This document shows, piece by piece, positions 1 through 7,122 of a stretch of 51,196 nucleotides of DNA. Positions within the stretch are counted from its first letter, which is position 1, and every line of letters begins with the position of its first letter. Source of the DNA: Candidatus Woesearchaeota archaeon (GTDB lineage Archaea; Nanobdellota; Nanobdellia; Woesearchaeales; WJKL01); contig WJJM01000002.1 in NCBI GenBank assembly GCA_014729675.1, positions 1-51,196 of the forward strand. The letters are read 5' to 3'. A program made the translations under genes and the position numbers. Below the pieces are notes generated by a model. That model was not told the origin of the DNA. It worked only from the letters and a program-made list of their open reading frames with translations, and made no database searches.

Positions 1-44
1 GTATATACCTCTTTATACTTTATTATAAAGTTTATTAATATCAT

Positions 45-125
45 TTATCCTTTTCTTAAGTCTCTAAAAAACTTAGATATGTCTCGGTTGATCTCATCCA
101 TTACTTCTTTTTCTTTCTTTTTCAT
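45..125 (-). CDS. Tiny charged hypothetical protein (26 aa)
   Basis: A 26-residue frame starting MKKKEKEVMDEI, mostly Lys and Glu and probably one helix. The ATG has a strong Shine-Dalgarno (GGAGGT) 7-8 bases upstream, and the frame follows the neighbouring minus-strand genes. Function not recognised. The site is the main argument that it is translated. Confidence 0.4.
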   Translation of the reverse strand: MKKKEKEVMDEINRDISKFFRDLRKG

Positions 126-144
126 TATCTATTACCTCCATTTC

Positions 145-333
145 TTAGTTAAACAATATTTTATGTTTTTTAGGACAAAATAAGATTACCTTCTCCTTCA
201 TATTATACCAATTCTCACTCATACTTAGATTATCATCAACTAGACTTTCGATATCAAGTAACCCATTTTCAATCCCATAATTAGTTTTCATCAGGTTCTT
301 GATTCCAGCTATTTTGAACGCTTTATTTTCCAT
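145..333 (-). CDS. Small hypothetical viral protein (62 aa)
   Basis: No family recognised. Mixed charged protein (starts MENKAFKIAGIKNLM) with no membrane segment and no cysteine pairs; it ends in a short hydrophobic and basic tail. It sits between two minus-strand genes of the same dense run. Confidence 0.5.
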   Translation of the reverse strand: MENKAFKIAGIKNLMKTNYGIENGLLDIESLVDDNLSMSENWYNMKEKVILFCPKKHKILFN

Positions 334-346
334 ACGTTTATATTAT

Positions 347-670
347 CTAGTCTGCAAAACAGACTTCCCTGTCACAAAGATAGTTTCTATTCATTTTCAT
401 TTTTTTCTCGTTTATTAAATCTTTTTTTATGAACATTAACTGCCTTCCAGATTCGGTGCTTATTAATCTGGCAAATACATAAAAATCTTGTTGTATACGG
501 TTTAATTGTGATAATTGTCTTGAGTTAATCTTGTAGCTTTTCATTAGATCTTTATTTAACTTCTCTACTAACATGTTTTGATTTATTATAGATATTCCTT
601 CTTTTATTTCATTATTCTTTATCTGTCTCATGTAAGCATTTCTATAATGATCCAAGTATCTTTCTATCAT
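347..670 (-). CDS. Basic helical hypothetical protein (107 aa)
   Basis: No family recognised. Rich in Lys, Arg, Asn and Gln and predicted helical. The ATG at 668-670 (MIERYLDHYR) is preferred because AGGAAAG lies about 8 bases upstream; a GTG at 692-694 would add eight residues and overlap the upstream gene. Two cysteines occur near the C-terminus. Confidence 0.5.
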   Translation of the reverse strand: MIERYLDHYRNAYMRQIKNNEIKEGISIINQNMLVEKLNKDLMKSYKINSRQLSQLNRIQQDFYVFARLISTESGRQLMFIKKDLINEKKMKMNRNYLCDREVCFAD

Positions 671-686
671 CTTCTTCTTTCCTATT

Positions 687-911
687 TTAATCACCTAGTT
701 TTAATTCTCTTATTTTCCTTACTCCTATCTTAAACTGATAATCATATCTCCTTTTCATAGCTTGAAAATACTCTTTCTTGTTTAGATTCTTAAAGCTACC
801 ATATTCTTTTTTATGTTGATGATAAGCAGATAGATAAGCATTAAGTGTCTTTGCAGGACACACATTATTTATCTTTGCTAATTCAATTAATGTTTCTAAT
901 CTCTTTTTCAT
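687..911 (-). CDS. Basic helical hypothetical protein (74 aa)
   Basis: No family recognised. A Lys/Arg/Tyr-rich, probably all-helical protein. Its ATG overlaps the stop of the upstream gene (TAATG), so the two are probably translationally coupled. No motif suggests an enzyme; a nucleic-acid or scaffold role is possible but unsupported. Confidence 0.55.
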   Translation of the reverse strand: MKKRLETLIELAKINNVCPAKTLNAYLSAYHQHKKEYGSFKNLNKKEYFQAMKRRYDYQFKIGVRKIRELKLGD

Positions 912-1036
912 TATCTTATTATCCTCTTTATCTCATAGATCTTCTGAAGAAGAGTTTCAAACATATCTTCTATAGTTTCCATGTTCTTGTTATATTCATC
1001 TGGGTTAATCTTTTTTCCTGCTTTTATTAAGCTCAT
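911..1036 (-). CDS. Short helical hypothetical protein (41 aa)
   Basis: A 41-residue frame (MSLIKAGKKINPDEYNKNME...) exactly filling the space between two genes, with TAATG overlap downstream and ATGA overlap upstream. The second half looks like an amphipathic helix. Function unknown; the overlaps on both sides support a real gene. Confidence 0.55.
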   Translation of the reverse strand: MSLIKAGKKINPDEYNKNMETIEDMFETLLQKIYEIKRIIR

Positions 1037-1236
1037 TTTTTACCTCTTTTATTGTTTATTCCTACCATAAATGTTATACCTCCGAGTATTACAGTTATTA
1101 CAAACAAAGGCTTCAATATGTGGCCAAATAATGGAAATACTAAACTTAATAGCCCTATTAGGATTATAGGAGTTGTAAAAAGGATTAGAATATATGAGTA
1201 TACTGAAAATTCTTTTATTTTATTTAGATTATTCAT
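1033..1236 (-). CDS. Two-helix membrane protein (67 aa)
   Basis: Two hydrophobic segments (about residues 10-32 and 39-57) separated by a short turn, with a basic C-terminal tail (NNKRGKK). The start MNNLNKIKEF is chosen because its ATG overlaps the upstream stop as ATGA; an in-frame ATG three codons earlier is possible. One of a run of very small membrane proteins; may be a virion membrane protein, unproven. Confidence 0.6.
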   Translation of the reverse strand: MNNLNKIKEFSVYSYILILFTTPIILIGLLSLVFPLFGHILKPLFVITVILGGITFMVGINNKRGKK

Positions 1237-1493
1237 ATGGGACATTCTCTTTCTCCGATTACCAAGAGGTTATCTTCTCTTTCTCTCTTTATCTCATCCA
1301 ACCACCCTTTTGATAACAACTCTTTTACTCTACCACATACATGAGAGATAGGTAACATAGTTACATCTGTTATTCCTCTTCTCGTTATTCCACCTTCTAA
1401 TTCTTTTACTGCTTTGTATACTTTCACTCTTTCTCCATCAGGATCCCAATTTACTTCCTCTTTCTTTAACAGGTAAAAACTCACCTTGAACAC
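1233..1493 (-). CDS. Winged-helix DNA-binding protein (86 aa)
   Basis: Residues about 26-72 read as a winged helix-turn-helix: a helix (VYKAVKELEGGITRR), a turn and recognition helix (DVTMLPISHVCGRVKELLSKG), then a charged wing. This matches compact viral and plasmid regulators that bind operator DNA. Candidate regulator of the membrane-protein cluster downstream. Function by fold only. Confidence 0.6.
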   Translation of the reverse strand: MFKVSFYLLKKEEVNWDPDGERVKVYKAVKELEGGITRRGITDVTMLPISHVCGRVKELLSKGWLDEIKREREDNLLVIGERECPI

Positions 1494-1540
1494 CTCTTTA
1501 GATTGTTCTTATAGAAAAAGATTACTTACTTTCGATCTCG

Positions 1541-1765
1541 TCAACTAGCCATTCTTTTAACTTCCTGCACCTCTCCGACTCTTTGAATGATATTTTCTTT
1601 TCTAGTTTCGATAGGTTTTTTATCTTCATTTTTCTTATATTTATTTATTAACATAGATAGTACTTTGATATAGGAGTTTCTTTTAGCACAAGACTCAATA
1701 AATATATTTTCTATATCATTGAACAATCTTTTCTCTTCTTCTCTTAGTTCTGAATATATTTCCAT
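1541..1765 (-). CDS. Helical hypothetical protein (74 aa)
   Basis: No family recognised. Highly charged and probably coiled-coil. The first residues overlap the end of the upstream gene by 22 bases. Followed by a 47-base gap before the next start. Confidence 0.5.
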   Translation of the reverse strand: MEIYSELREEEKRLFNDIENIFIESCAKRNSYIKVLSMLINKYKKNEDKKPIETRKENIIQRVGEVQEVKRMAS

Positions 1766-2337
1766 CTTCTTATCATCGGTATTATCAATCCTAACGATTG
1801 AGGATTCTTAGCCCCTGCATTAAAGATTCTTTCCCATGGGACTAATGTTGAAGCTACTGCTCCTACAAAGATTATTATTGCTATCGCTATTAGTATTTTG
1901 TATACAGATGCATTTTTGTATTGTTCTGCCTTTCTTTTAAACTTATCCACATCATGTAGAGACTTACCCTGAGATATAGAGATTGATTCTGAAGACACTA
2001 CTGGATCACTATCAGGTATAGGTATCGGAAAGTCTTCATGAAGTATGTATAGCTTAACTCTCCTGTCAGCATAAGGAAAATCTAATAACTTACTCGGTAT
2101 CAATTCTATTCTTCTTTCATCTCCGCTTGAATGAACAAACTCTAATTCTCCTTTTGTTGCTTTTTCATAAAAATCTATTTCTCCATTTCTTCTTATAAGA
2201 AAAGCAAGAGGTTCTTTAAAATTAGTTAATTTTTGTTTTGTCTTTAGCAGACCTTTATACATCTGTAGAGCTCCTTCTATCTTTTCTGCATCTGATTTCT
2301 TTATCCCTTTTATTTTCTTCTCTTCTTTTTCCATCAT
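1744..2337 (-). CDS. Single-span membrane protein with soluble N-terminal domain (197 aa)
   Basis: Starts MMEKEEKKIKG (two adjacent ATGs; an upstream in-frame GTG or ATG would overlap the previous gene). Residues 1-140 are soluble, with a beta-rich middle around RRNGEIDFYEKA and a Ser/Pro/Asp linker. One strong transmembrane helix follows (about 145-165, ILIAIAIIIFVGAVAS) with a short basic tail. Possibly anchored at the host or virion membrane. No family recognised. Confidence 0.6.
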   Translation of the reverse strand: MMEKEEKKIKGIKKSDAEKIEGALQMYKGLLKTKQKLTNFKEPLAFLIRRNGEIDFYEKATKGELEFVHSSGDERRIELIPSKLLDFPYADRRVKLYILHEDFPIPIPDSDPVVSSESISISQGKSLHDVDKFKRKAEQYKNASVYKILIAIAIIIFVGAVASTLVPWERIFNAGAKNPQSLGLIIPMIRRWKYIQN

Positions 2338-2356
2338 GTATACCTTTTTATTTCCC

Positions 2357-2581
2357 TTACCACAGGGATGCACCAATTATAACTCCAAAAACAAACAATA
2401 TACCTAATGCCCATATCGGAATAGGATACTGTTTACCATTATATTCAAATATTACCGGTCTATTAGTGTCTAATCCTTCTTCTTTTTCTTTTGGTTTGTT
2501 TTTGTTTAGATAACATTCTTTACAGATGTCAAAATTCTTATATTCCATTTCTTTTCCGCATTTCTGACAGTAATTCCCCAT
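2357..2581 (-). CDS. Zinc-ribbon membrane protein (74 aa)
   Basis: N-terminal CQKC...CKEC pairs form a zinc ribbon; a charged linker leads to one C-terminal transmembrane helix (IWALGILFVFGVIIGASLW). The start MGNYCQKCGKE is chosen because GGAGGG lies 7 bases upstream; an earlier ATG would add eight residues. Overlaps the upstream membrane-protein gene by 44 bases. Zinc-ribbon proteins with a tail anchor are common in archaea, but the role here is unknown. Confidence 0.65.
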   Translation of the reverse strand: MGNYCQKCGKEMEYKNFDICKECYLNKNKPKEKEEGLDTNRPVIFEYNGKQYPIPIWALGILFVFGVIIGASLW

Positions 2582-2804
2582 TTTTTTCCCTCCTACTTTG
2601 ATCATGTTTTATCTTACTTTTTATGATAATTAAACTGAATATGAATGGAAATATATTGATCAAGGTCATTATTATGTTTGAATACATTATCCAAGTCGCT
2701 ATATTTGCTATAAAAAAAATCAGCCAAACCCATATTAGATTAACTACTTTTTCTTGCAGTACTTGGATATCCTTATTTTCCCAAAAAGATGTTTTTAGTT
2801 TCAT
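2538..2804 (-). CDS. Two-helix membrane protein (88 aa)
   Basis: Two adjacent hydrophobic segments (about residues 21-42 and 45-63), soluble charged N-terminus and a basic C-terminal tail. The start ATG overlaps the stop of the upstream gene (ATGA). Part of the membrane-protein run; no family recognised. Confidence 0.6.
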   Translation of the reverse strand: MKLKTSFWENKDIQVLQEKVVNLIWVWLIFFIANIATWIMYSNIIMTLINIFPFIFSLIIIKSKIKHDQSRREKNGELLSEMRKRNGI

Positions 2805-2974
2805 TGTATTATCTTACATTTGCCTAATTTAAGATCAGGTCTTTCTTCGACTCTGACAGAAACTATGTATAATGTTTGACCAGTTCTTTCATCAAATCTC
2901 TCTGAAATGTCTATAATTCCATTAGAGTTTCCAGTCTCTTCATTGATCTTTCCATCACATATTATTTCTTTCAT
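2801..2974 (-). CDS. Small beta-rich hypothetical protein (57 aa)
   Basis: Starts MKEIICDGKIN; the ATG overlaps the upstream stop as ATGA, which decides the start over two in-frame ATGs further upstream. Alternating strand pattern, two cysteines, no membrane segment. Unknown function. Confidence 0.55.
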   Translation of the reverse strand: MKEIICDGKINEETGNSNGIIDISERFDERTGQTLYIVSVRVEERPDLKLGKCKIIQ

Positions 2975-3099
2975 TTTATCTTTTCTCCCCATAAAAAACA
3001 TCCTCCTCCAAACATAATTAAAAAAAACAGGTTAAGAAGGAAGCCTGAACAAATTATGTTTCCAACTCCTCCTATAACCATTAACCATATATGAAACAT
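2971..3099 (-). CDS. Short membrane protein (42 aa)
   Basis: A 42-residue, almost entirely hydrophobic frame (MFHIWLMVIGGVGNII...) with one or two membrane segments and a short GEKIK tail. It starts one base after the upstream stop and ends in an ATGA overlap with the next gene, fitting the operon exactly. Function unknown. Confidence 0.55.
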   Translation of the reverse strand: MFHIWLMVIGGVGNIICSGFLLNLFFLIMFGGGCFLWGEKIK

Positions 3100-3100
3100 C

Positions 3101-3340
3101 TTATTCTCTTCCACCTAAGAAGCCTATGTATAGACATAAGCCCATCAATGATAAGAGAACTGTTTTAGCTAGTAAATACCACATATGTTCACTAAATGTA
3201 CTGCCCCATGAATAATTAAACATAAAAGACGGTATTCCTAAAAACGGAAAAATGACTAAAAGTCCTAAGATAATTATCGCTATCCTTCCAGTGGTCTCAT
3301 TCAGTTCCATATTGCCCATAAATTCTGCTTTTTTGTTCAT
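3101..3340 (-). CDS. Two-helix membrane protein (79 aa)
   Basis: Soluble N-terminus, a hydrophobic helix (IAIIILGLLVIFPFLGI), an aromatic loop, then a second helix (LLAKTVLLSLMGLCLYIGFL). GGAAGGTG lies 6 bases before the ATG. Size and two-helix layout resemble coat proteins of some spindle-shaped archaeal viruses, but no sequence match is claimed. Confidence 0.6.
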   Translation of the reverse strand: MNKKAEFMGNMELNETTGRIAIIILGLLVIFPFLGIPSFMFNYSWGSTFSEHMWYLLAKTVLLSLMGLCLYIGFLGGRE

Positions 3341-3344
3341 GTTT

Positions 3345-3734
3345 TCACCTTCCTTCTACAAAGTTCCTTAATTCGTTTATACTTTTTCTTAGAATCTCTA
3401 TCAGTTCTTCTGTTGACTTCTCTTCTAGAGTTTCCTTTGTCTCTTCTGCTCCGCTTTCATCAGTCAATTCAACAACATCTGATGTTTTCATTAAGGATTT
3501 GATTATGTCCTTTCTTATTTTTACTTCTAGTTTGATCTTCTCTTCTTCTGTTTTATCTTTCAGTTCTCTTATTTGTTTTATTCCGTCTGTTACTGCTCTG
3601 AACCCTATTTCTAGATTTGGAAGACCTTCTTCAATATTTTTCTTAAACTTTTCTAGTTTCTTTTTATCTCTTTCAGATAATTCTTCTTCTTCTATATCAT
3701 CTAAGATAATTCCTTTTCTAAGTTTTTTATCCAT
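3345..3734 (-). CDS. Acidic coiled-coil protein (129 aa)
   Basis: Glu/Lys-rich with long heptad-like stretches (about residues 20-50, 55-85 and 100-127), so probably an extended coiled coil. GGAGGG precedes the ATG. It overlaps the upstream single-span membrane protein by 34 bases in another frame. Possible scaffold; function unknown. Confidence 0.6.
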   Translation of the reverse strand: MDKKLRKGIILDDIEEEELSERDKKKLEKFKKNIEEGLPNLEIGFRAVTDGIKQIRELKDKTEEEKIKLEVKIRKDIIKSLMKTSDVVELTDESGAEETKETLEEKSTEELIEILRKSINELRNFVEGR

Positions 3735-3994
3735 TTTCCCTCCAATTTAGGTTCATTTTTCTCAGTCATCAGAACACAAGCACCTTCTTTAGTTATACAG
3801 GCACTTTCTCCTGTTGCTTCATTTTCTATGATCTTACAATTATCTTTTGTTACTTTTGCCATAAACAAAGATACTATAAGAACAATTAATAGAACCCAAA
3901 GGACTCTATCAAAGTACATCATCCATTTGGGTCTATTATCTTTTGTGTTAAAAAAATCTCTGTTCCCTATATCTTTTAGGTCAATATCACTCAT
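3701..3994 (-). CDS. Single-span membrane protein with Cys-containing ectodomain (97 aa)
   Basis: N-terminal about 27 residues are soluble, then one transmembrane helix (VLWVLLIVLIVSLFMA), then a C-terminal domain with three cysteines (C53, C66, C73), which could form disulfides outside the cell. Start overlaps the end of the upstream gene by 8 bases. Possible virion surface protein; inference only. Confidence 0.58.
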   Translation of the reverse strand: MSDIDLKDIGNRDFFNTKDNRPKWMMYFDRVLWVLLIVLIVSLFMAKVTKDNCKIIENEATGESACITKEGACVLMTEKNEPKLEGKWIKNLEKELS

Positions 3995-4133
3995 CCTCTT
4001 TTTCCCCTTTTTCTTCTTTTTCTACTTCTTTTAACCATTCTGGGATATATTCTTCATTATTTACCATTTTTGTTAGGTCTATAAGTAACCTTTTTATGTC
4101 TGTAAAATGTTTTTCTATTTCTCGATCATCCAT
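3987..4133 (-). CDS. Acidic hypothetical protein (48 aa)
   Basis: Frame starting MDDREIEKHFTD, with an amphipathic helix and a Glu/Lys tail. It fills the gap between two genes and overlaps the downstream start by 8 bases. No family recognised. Confidence 0.5.
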   Translation of the reverse strand: MDDREIEKHFTDIKRLLIDLTKMVNNEEYIPEWLKEVEKEEKGEKEDE

Positions 4134-4134
4134 T

Positions 4135-4347
4135 CTAATCGTCCTCTTCTTGTTCATCTTCTAAAAGAACCATCTTTAGAACATCAGTTATCAGGGTGTC
4201 TCCTTCTCCTGTATCGATCATTACATCTTTATTTGCATAATCTATTCCTAGACATAATCCTTCTACTGATTCCCCACTTGCTCTATCTATCCTGACATCT
4301 TTGTTTTCAAACTCTTTCAAACAATTTATAAACTTATTTTGTGTCAT
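4135..4347 (-). CDS. Possible Sm-like small barrel protein (70 aa)
   Basis: An N-terminal helix (NKFINCLKEFENK) is followed by short strands: KDVRIDRASGESVEG, LCLGIDYANKDVMID, then LITDVLKMVLLED. This helix plus five-strand rhythm with a Gly-containing turn resembles Sm/LSm folds, which form RNA-binding rings. The canonical Sm motifs are weak, so this is fold-level inference. Acidic C-terminal tail. Confidence 0.5.
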   Translation of the reverse strand: MTQNKFINCLKEFENKDVRIDRASGESVEGLCLGIDYANKDVMIDTGEGDTLITDVLKMVLLEDEQEEDD

Positions 4348-4368
4348 CCTTCTTTCCTCCCTTTTTAG

Positions 4369-4509
4369 TTATACGAAACCGCAACTTTTCCTTAATTTAC
4401 ATTCTCCTTGTTTATTGCATCTTACTCTGGCTGTTCCTTCGACTCTATGCGTACAATAAGGAATGTATTTTTCTTCGATTTCGCTACCTCTTTTTGTTGT
4501 TAGTTTCAT
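4369..4509 (-). CDS. Cys-rich small protein, possible zinc binder (46 aa)
   Basis: Frame starting MKLTTKRGSEIEEK with one His and four Cys: C19, H21, C31, C37 and C43 in a C-x-H...C-x5-C-x5-C pattern that could hold one zinc ion. Positively charged. Between two genes with clear starts; function unknown. Confidence 0.5.
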   Translation of the reverse strand: MKLTTKRGSEIEEKYIPYCTHRVEGTARVRCNKQGECKLRKSCGFV

Positions 4510-4517
4510 TTTAAGAA

Positions 4518-4534
4518 GGAAGCATTTAGCTTCC
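4518..4534. repeat. Short perfect hairpin between two genes
   Basis: GGAAGC and GCTTCC flank a five-base loop, just downstream of one minus-strand gene and before the next start. There is no U-tract on either side, so it is more likely an mRNA processing or stability element than a terminator. Confidence 0.4.
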
Positions 4535-4542
4535 ACTTGGGT

Positions 4543-4830
4543 TTACTCAACCTTTACTCCAATCTGTTTTCCAAACTCGTTTTCATACTCTTCAGCAACG
4601 ATTGTCTTTCCAGTCAGATCTTTTCCGTGAAGTCTTTTAAACTGTCCTTCTGTTAACTGGACGTAGACTTCTTTTCCGTCATCTGTTGTTACGCCTAGAC
4701 TATAGCTAGGGAACTTTCCTATGTCGGCTTTTCTTGGTTCTGCAAATCTAGAAGTAACTTTATCTCCAGCTTGAAGAATGTACTTTACTCCTTTAGAACC
4801 ATCTTTCTTTTCAAATTCTTGTTCTTTCAT
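4543..4830 (-). CDS. Possible OB-fold protein (95 aa)
   Basis: A beta-rich protein with strands around VKYILQAGDKVTSRF, SYSLGVTTDDGKEVYVQLT and TIVAEEYENEFGKQIGVKV, and a helix between strands 3 and 4 (TEGQFKRLHG). This order suggests an OB-fold or similar small barrel, as in viral single-strand binding proteins. No aromatic ssDNA-binding pattern is obvious, so the role is uncertain. Good Shine-Dalgarno (GGAGGGAT) before the ATG. Confidence 0.5.
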   Translation of the reverse strand: MKEQEFEKKDGSKGVKYILQAGDKVTSRFAEPRKADIGKFPSYSLGVTTDDGKEVYVQLTEGQFKRLHGKDLTGKTIVAEEYENEFGKQIGVKVE

Positions 4831-4895
4831 GGTTATCCCTCCATTTATTTGTTTTTTTTAGAAATAAAAAAACTTATCAAAACTAATTTACTTGA

Positions 4896-5015
4896 TTATG
4901 TTCTTCCAAATAGACTCTTCAGATTTATTTCAAGAAAGTTTGATAGATTAATATCTTCTTCTCTTGCTTGTTCTATAAGTGATGTTTCAATTGATAGATG
5001 TAATGATGATCTCAT
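4896..5015 (-). CDS. CcdA-like ribbon-helix-helix protein (39 aa)
   Basis: Frame starting MRSSLHLSIETSLIEQAREE: a short strand (SLHLSI), helix 1 (TSLIEQAREEDI), the turn NLS and helix 2 (NFLEINLKSLFG). This closely follows CcdA-family antitoxins and small RHH regulators, which bind DNA as dimers. No partner toxin is seen next to it. A TATA box (TTTATAAA on the minus strand) lies about 26 bases upstream, so the message is probably leaderless; two in-frame ATGs upstream could add five residues. Confidence 0.58.
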   Translation of the reverse strand: MRSSLHLSIETSLIEQAREEDINLSNFLEINLKSLFGRT

Positions 5016-5070
5016 GTATACGCATAACATCAACTTATTTATAAACAAAACTGATATAAATATAACTACC

Positions 5071-5193
5071 TCAAAGTGAACCTCTATAACAAGTATAACA
5101 ATATACTAACCCATCATAGATATACACTTTTCCGTCTATTTTATCTCCACAGGAGTTGCATATTTCCCTCGAAAACTCATCTATATCTTCCAT
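5071..5193 (-). CDS. Zinc-ribbon protein (40 aa)
   Basis: Frame starting MEDIDEFSREICNSCG with two Cys-x2-Cys pairs (C12/C15 and C32/C35), a compact zinc ribbon. Its ATG overlaps the stop of the glutamine amidotransferase (TAATG), so it is the last gene of that coupled cassette. It may act as an adaptor or regulator. Confidence 0.58.
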   Translation of the reverse strand: MEDIDEFSREICNSCGDKIDGKVYIYDGLVYCYTCYRGSL

Positions 5194-6302
5194 TATGTCA
5201 TAGCAGGTTCTATCGTTGGAACATAATAGTTATCTACAAATGTCTCTATCTTGTTATCATCTAATAAAAAATACCATTTTATTATACCTGACTCTCTGCT
5301 AAATATTGCAGATTCAGGAAGATTAGCTAAATTTTGGGTTACTTCTTTTTGATATTCAAATTCATCTTTAAGGCTGTCAAAACTTTCACAGATTATCTCT
5401 TCAATTTCTTTATCTTCTCTGATTTTTCTTTCTCTTTTAAGGATATATTCTTTTTTGCCTTTTTTCTTACTTCTTTGTATTCCTTTTAACTTTACACTCA
5501 TTGAACCAAGATGTTCATATCCATTGACAAATTCTACTGCTTTTATTCCATTATAGTAACATCTTATCTGTTTAATTGAAGTGATTGAACTTTTTTTAGA
5601 AATATTGTTACTAGTTGCTGAATGACCTCTATAATAATTATCATTATAACATTCTTCTATTTTATCAATCTTCTTTAAATTATTTCTTATATCAAAGATG
5701 GTATTAGCTTTCATCTCTTTTATTTTACTTTTTATACCAAAAAATAACTTTGCATATTCTACATTTTTTTCATTAGTAGACATTATGAAATAATCTTTAT
5801 CTTCAATAAAATACATTCTTGTTGAAGATTCTTTAAAATATAAGAATTGATTATTCTTTTTATTTGCAAGAACTATAGAATATGATCCATAAGTTTCTTT
5901 TGACATGTCTTTTATAGATTGGATTATATTTCCTTTATTCATTTCATTTGTCTCCATCAATCTCTTGAAAAACATTTTTGTATCACTTTCTTTATTATTA
6001 CCTAGTCCATAAATCACTCCATTATGTTGAAGAACAAAATCATCTATTTCATGAGGATGTATATTATTTCCCCCATATCCTGAAGTTGTTAATCTCTGAT
6101 GAGTAGATATCAAAAAAGCATTTTGTTTATAGATTATTTTATTCATATTTCTTTCTATTTTCATTCCCTTCTTATTAAGAGAAATAAACCCTTCTCCATC
6201 ATTGTTTGATATCCATGATAATGATGACATAACATTCATACATTCTGCTAATCTTCTTGATGGTTTCTCATCTTTTTTGTATATTAGATTTATATTACAC
6301 AT
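5193..6302 (-). CDS. Class II glutamine amidotransferase (Ntn hydrolase; GATase-6 type)
   Basis: Hydrolyses glutamine to release ammonia for a partner enzyme. Seen: it starts Met-Cys (C2 would become the N-terminal nucleophile), then the THQR motif (H68, R70), HPHE (about 82-85), HNG (93-95) and SDT (106-108), the usual order of GlmS/PurF-type glutaminase domains. Family domains are about 200-250 residues; the remaining C-terminal 130 are charged and not recognised. No sugar-isomerase or phosphoribosyl domain is fused, so ammonia would go to a separate enzyme. It overlaps the amidoligase gene by 8 bases, the obvious partner; phage amidoligase/GAT-II pairs are known (Iyer and Aravind). Substrate unknown. 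Confidence 0.8.
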   Translation of the reverse strand: MCNINLIYKKDEKPSRRLAECMNVMSSLSWISNNDGEGFISLNKKGMKIERNMNKIIYKQNAFLISTHQRLTTSGYGGNNIHPHEIDDFVLQHNGVIYGLGNNKESDTKMFFKRLMETNEMNKGNIIQSIKDMSKETYGSYSIVLANKKNNQFLYFKESSTRMYFIEDKDYFIMSTNEKNVEYAKLFFGIKSKIKEMKANTIFDIRNNLKKIDKIEECYNDNYYRGHSATSNNISKKSSITSIKQIRCYYNGIKAVEFVNGYEHLGSMSVKLKGIQRSKKKGKKEYILKRERKIREDKEIEEIICESFDSLKDEFEYQKEVTQNLANLPESAIFSRESGIIKWYFLLDDNKIETFVDNYYVPTIEPAMT

Positions 6303-7122
6303 TTATTGTCACCTCTTCTGGTTGTTTTTCTATTAGAATATTACTAGTGAACCTTTCATCTTGACCATCTTTAGGTTCTATAACAATCTTATTTCTCTCT
6401 TTAAATGGACTACTTCTTGTTATTACTTCTTTCATCTTTGAATATATAGTGTCTATTGCTATTTCATATATCTTTTCTAGATCATTCCATGTTTTTACAC
6501 CCATAAGATTAAATGACCTAAACTCTAATCTATCATAATCTTTTAAATTCCAAGACATGTCTCTTTGTAAAGGAAAATCTAATTCTTTAGCGTAATTTCT
6601 GTAAAACTGACTGATCCAAGAATTATAGATATGAGGTAATTCTGTTTTCACTCTCTTGATTATTAAATGATTTATATCTTTTAACAATCTAAGATTTATA
6701 ACTTTGCTTAATTTAATCTCTTTTCCATATATTCGTTTTAAAAAACCTCTATTATCACTTATTTGTATTCTTTTTTTTGAATCTTTATATATCCCTACAT
6801 GTATATGAGCTCCAGTTGAATTATTAAAGCCAATAATATCACTAAAATCAGTATTCTTTTTTTCTATATTTAAACTTTCTTTAAGAGCAGATAACGCTTC
6901 TTTAATCTCATCTTTCTCTAGGGGAATACTTATTAATTCAACTGCTGATGTACAATCTCCATTAAAATCACAATATTCTATACTACTATCTCGTTCTGCA
7001 TAAAAATACGAATTAAAACAAGAAGAATTACTAAAGTCATGATAATCACTTTGATTTATACGATTAATCTTAGGATTATAAAGACATTCTATCTCTAATC
7101 CAAAAAACATTTTAGTTCTCAT
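6295..7122 (-). CDS. Amidoligase (COOH-NH2 ligase, glutamine-synthetase-like fold)
   Basis: Predicted to join a carboxylate and an amine using ATP. Seen: FGLEIE near the N-terminus (E10, E12; metal-binding strand), DSSIE (45-49) and VELIS (61-65) with conserved acidic residues, GAHIHVG (104-110; H106, H108) and RLEFRSF (198-204; E200, R202). This motif order is that of the amidoligase_2 family. Length (275 aa) is normal. Located between a GAT-II enzyme and a 134-aa gene, all overlapping. Target could be a virion protein, a peptide or a cell-surface compound; the sequence does not say. Confidence 0.78.
   Translation of the reverse strand: MRTKMFFGLEIECLYNPKINRINQSDYHDFSNSSCFNSYFYAERDSSIEYCDFNGDCTSAVELISIPLEKDEIKEALSALKESLNIEKKNTDFSDIIGFNNSTGAHIHVGIYKDSKKRIQISDNRGFLKRIYGKEIKLSKVINLRLLKDINHLIIKRVKTELPHIYNSWISQFYRNYAKELDFPLQRDMSWNLKDYDRLEFRSFNLMGVKTWNDLEKIYEIAIDTIYSKMKEVITRSSPFKERNKIVIEPKDGQDERFTSNILIEKQPEEVTINV

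Noticed and set aside
4518-4534. Intrinsic terminator
   Set aside because: Stem of only six pairs and no U-run on either strand.
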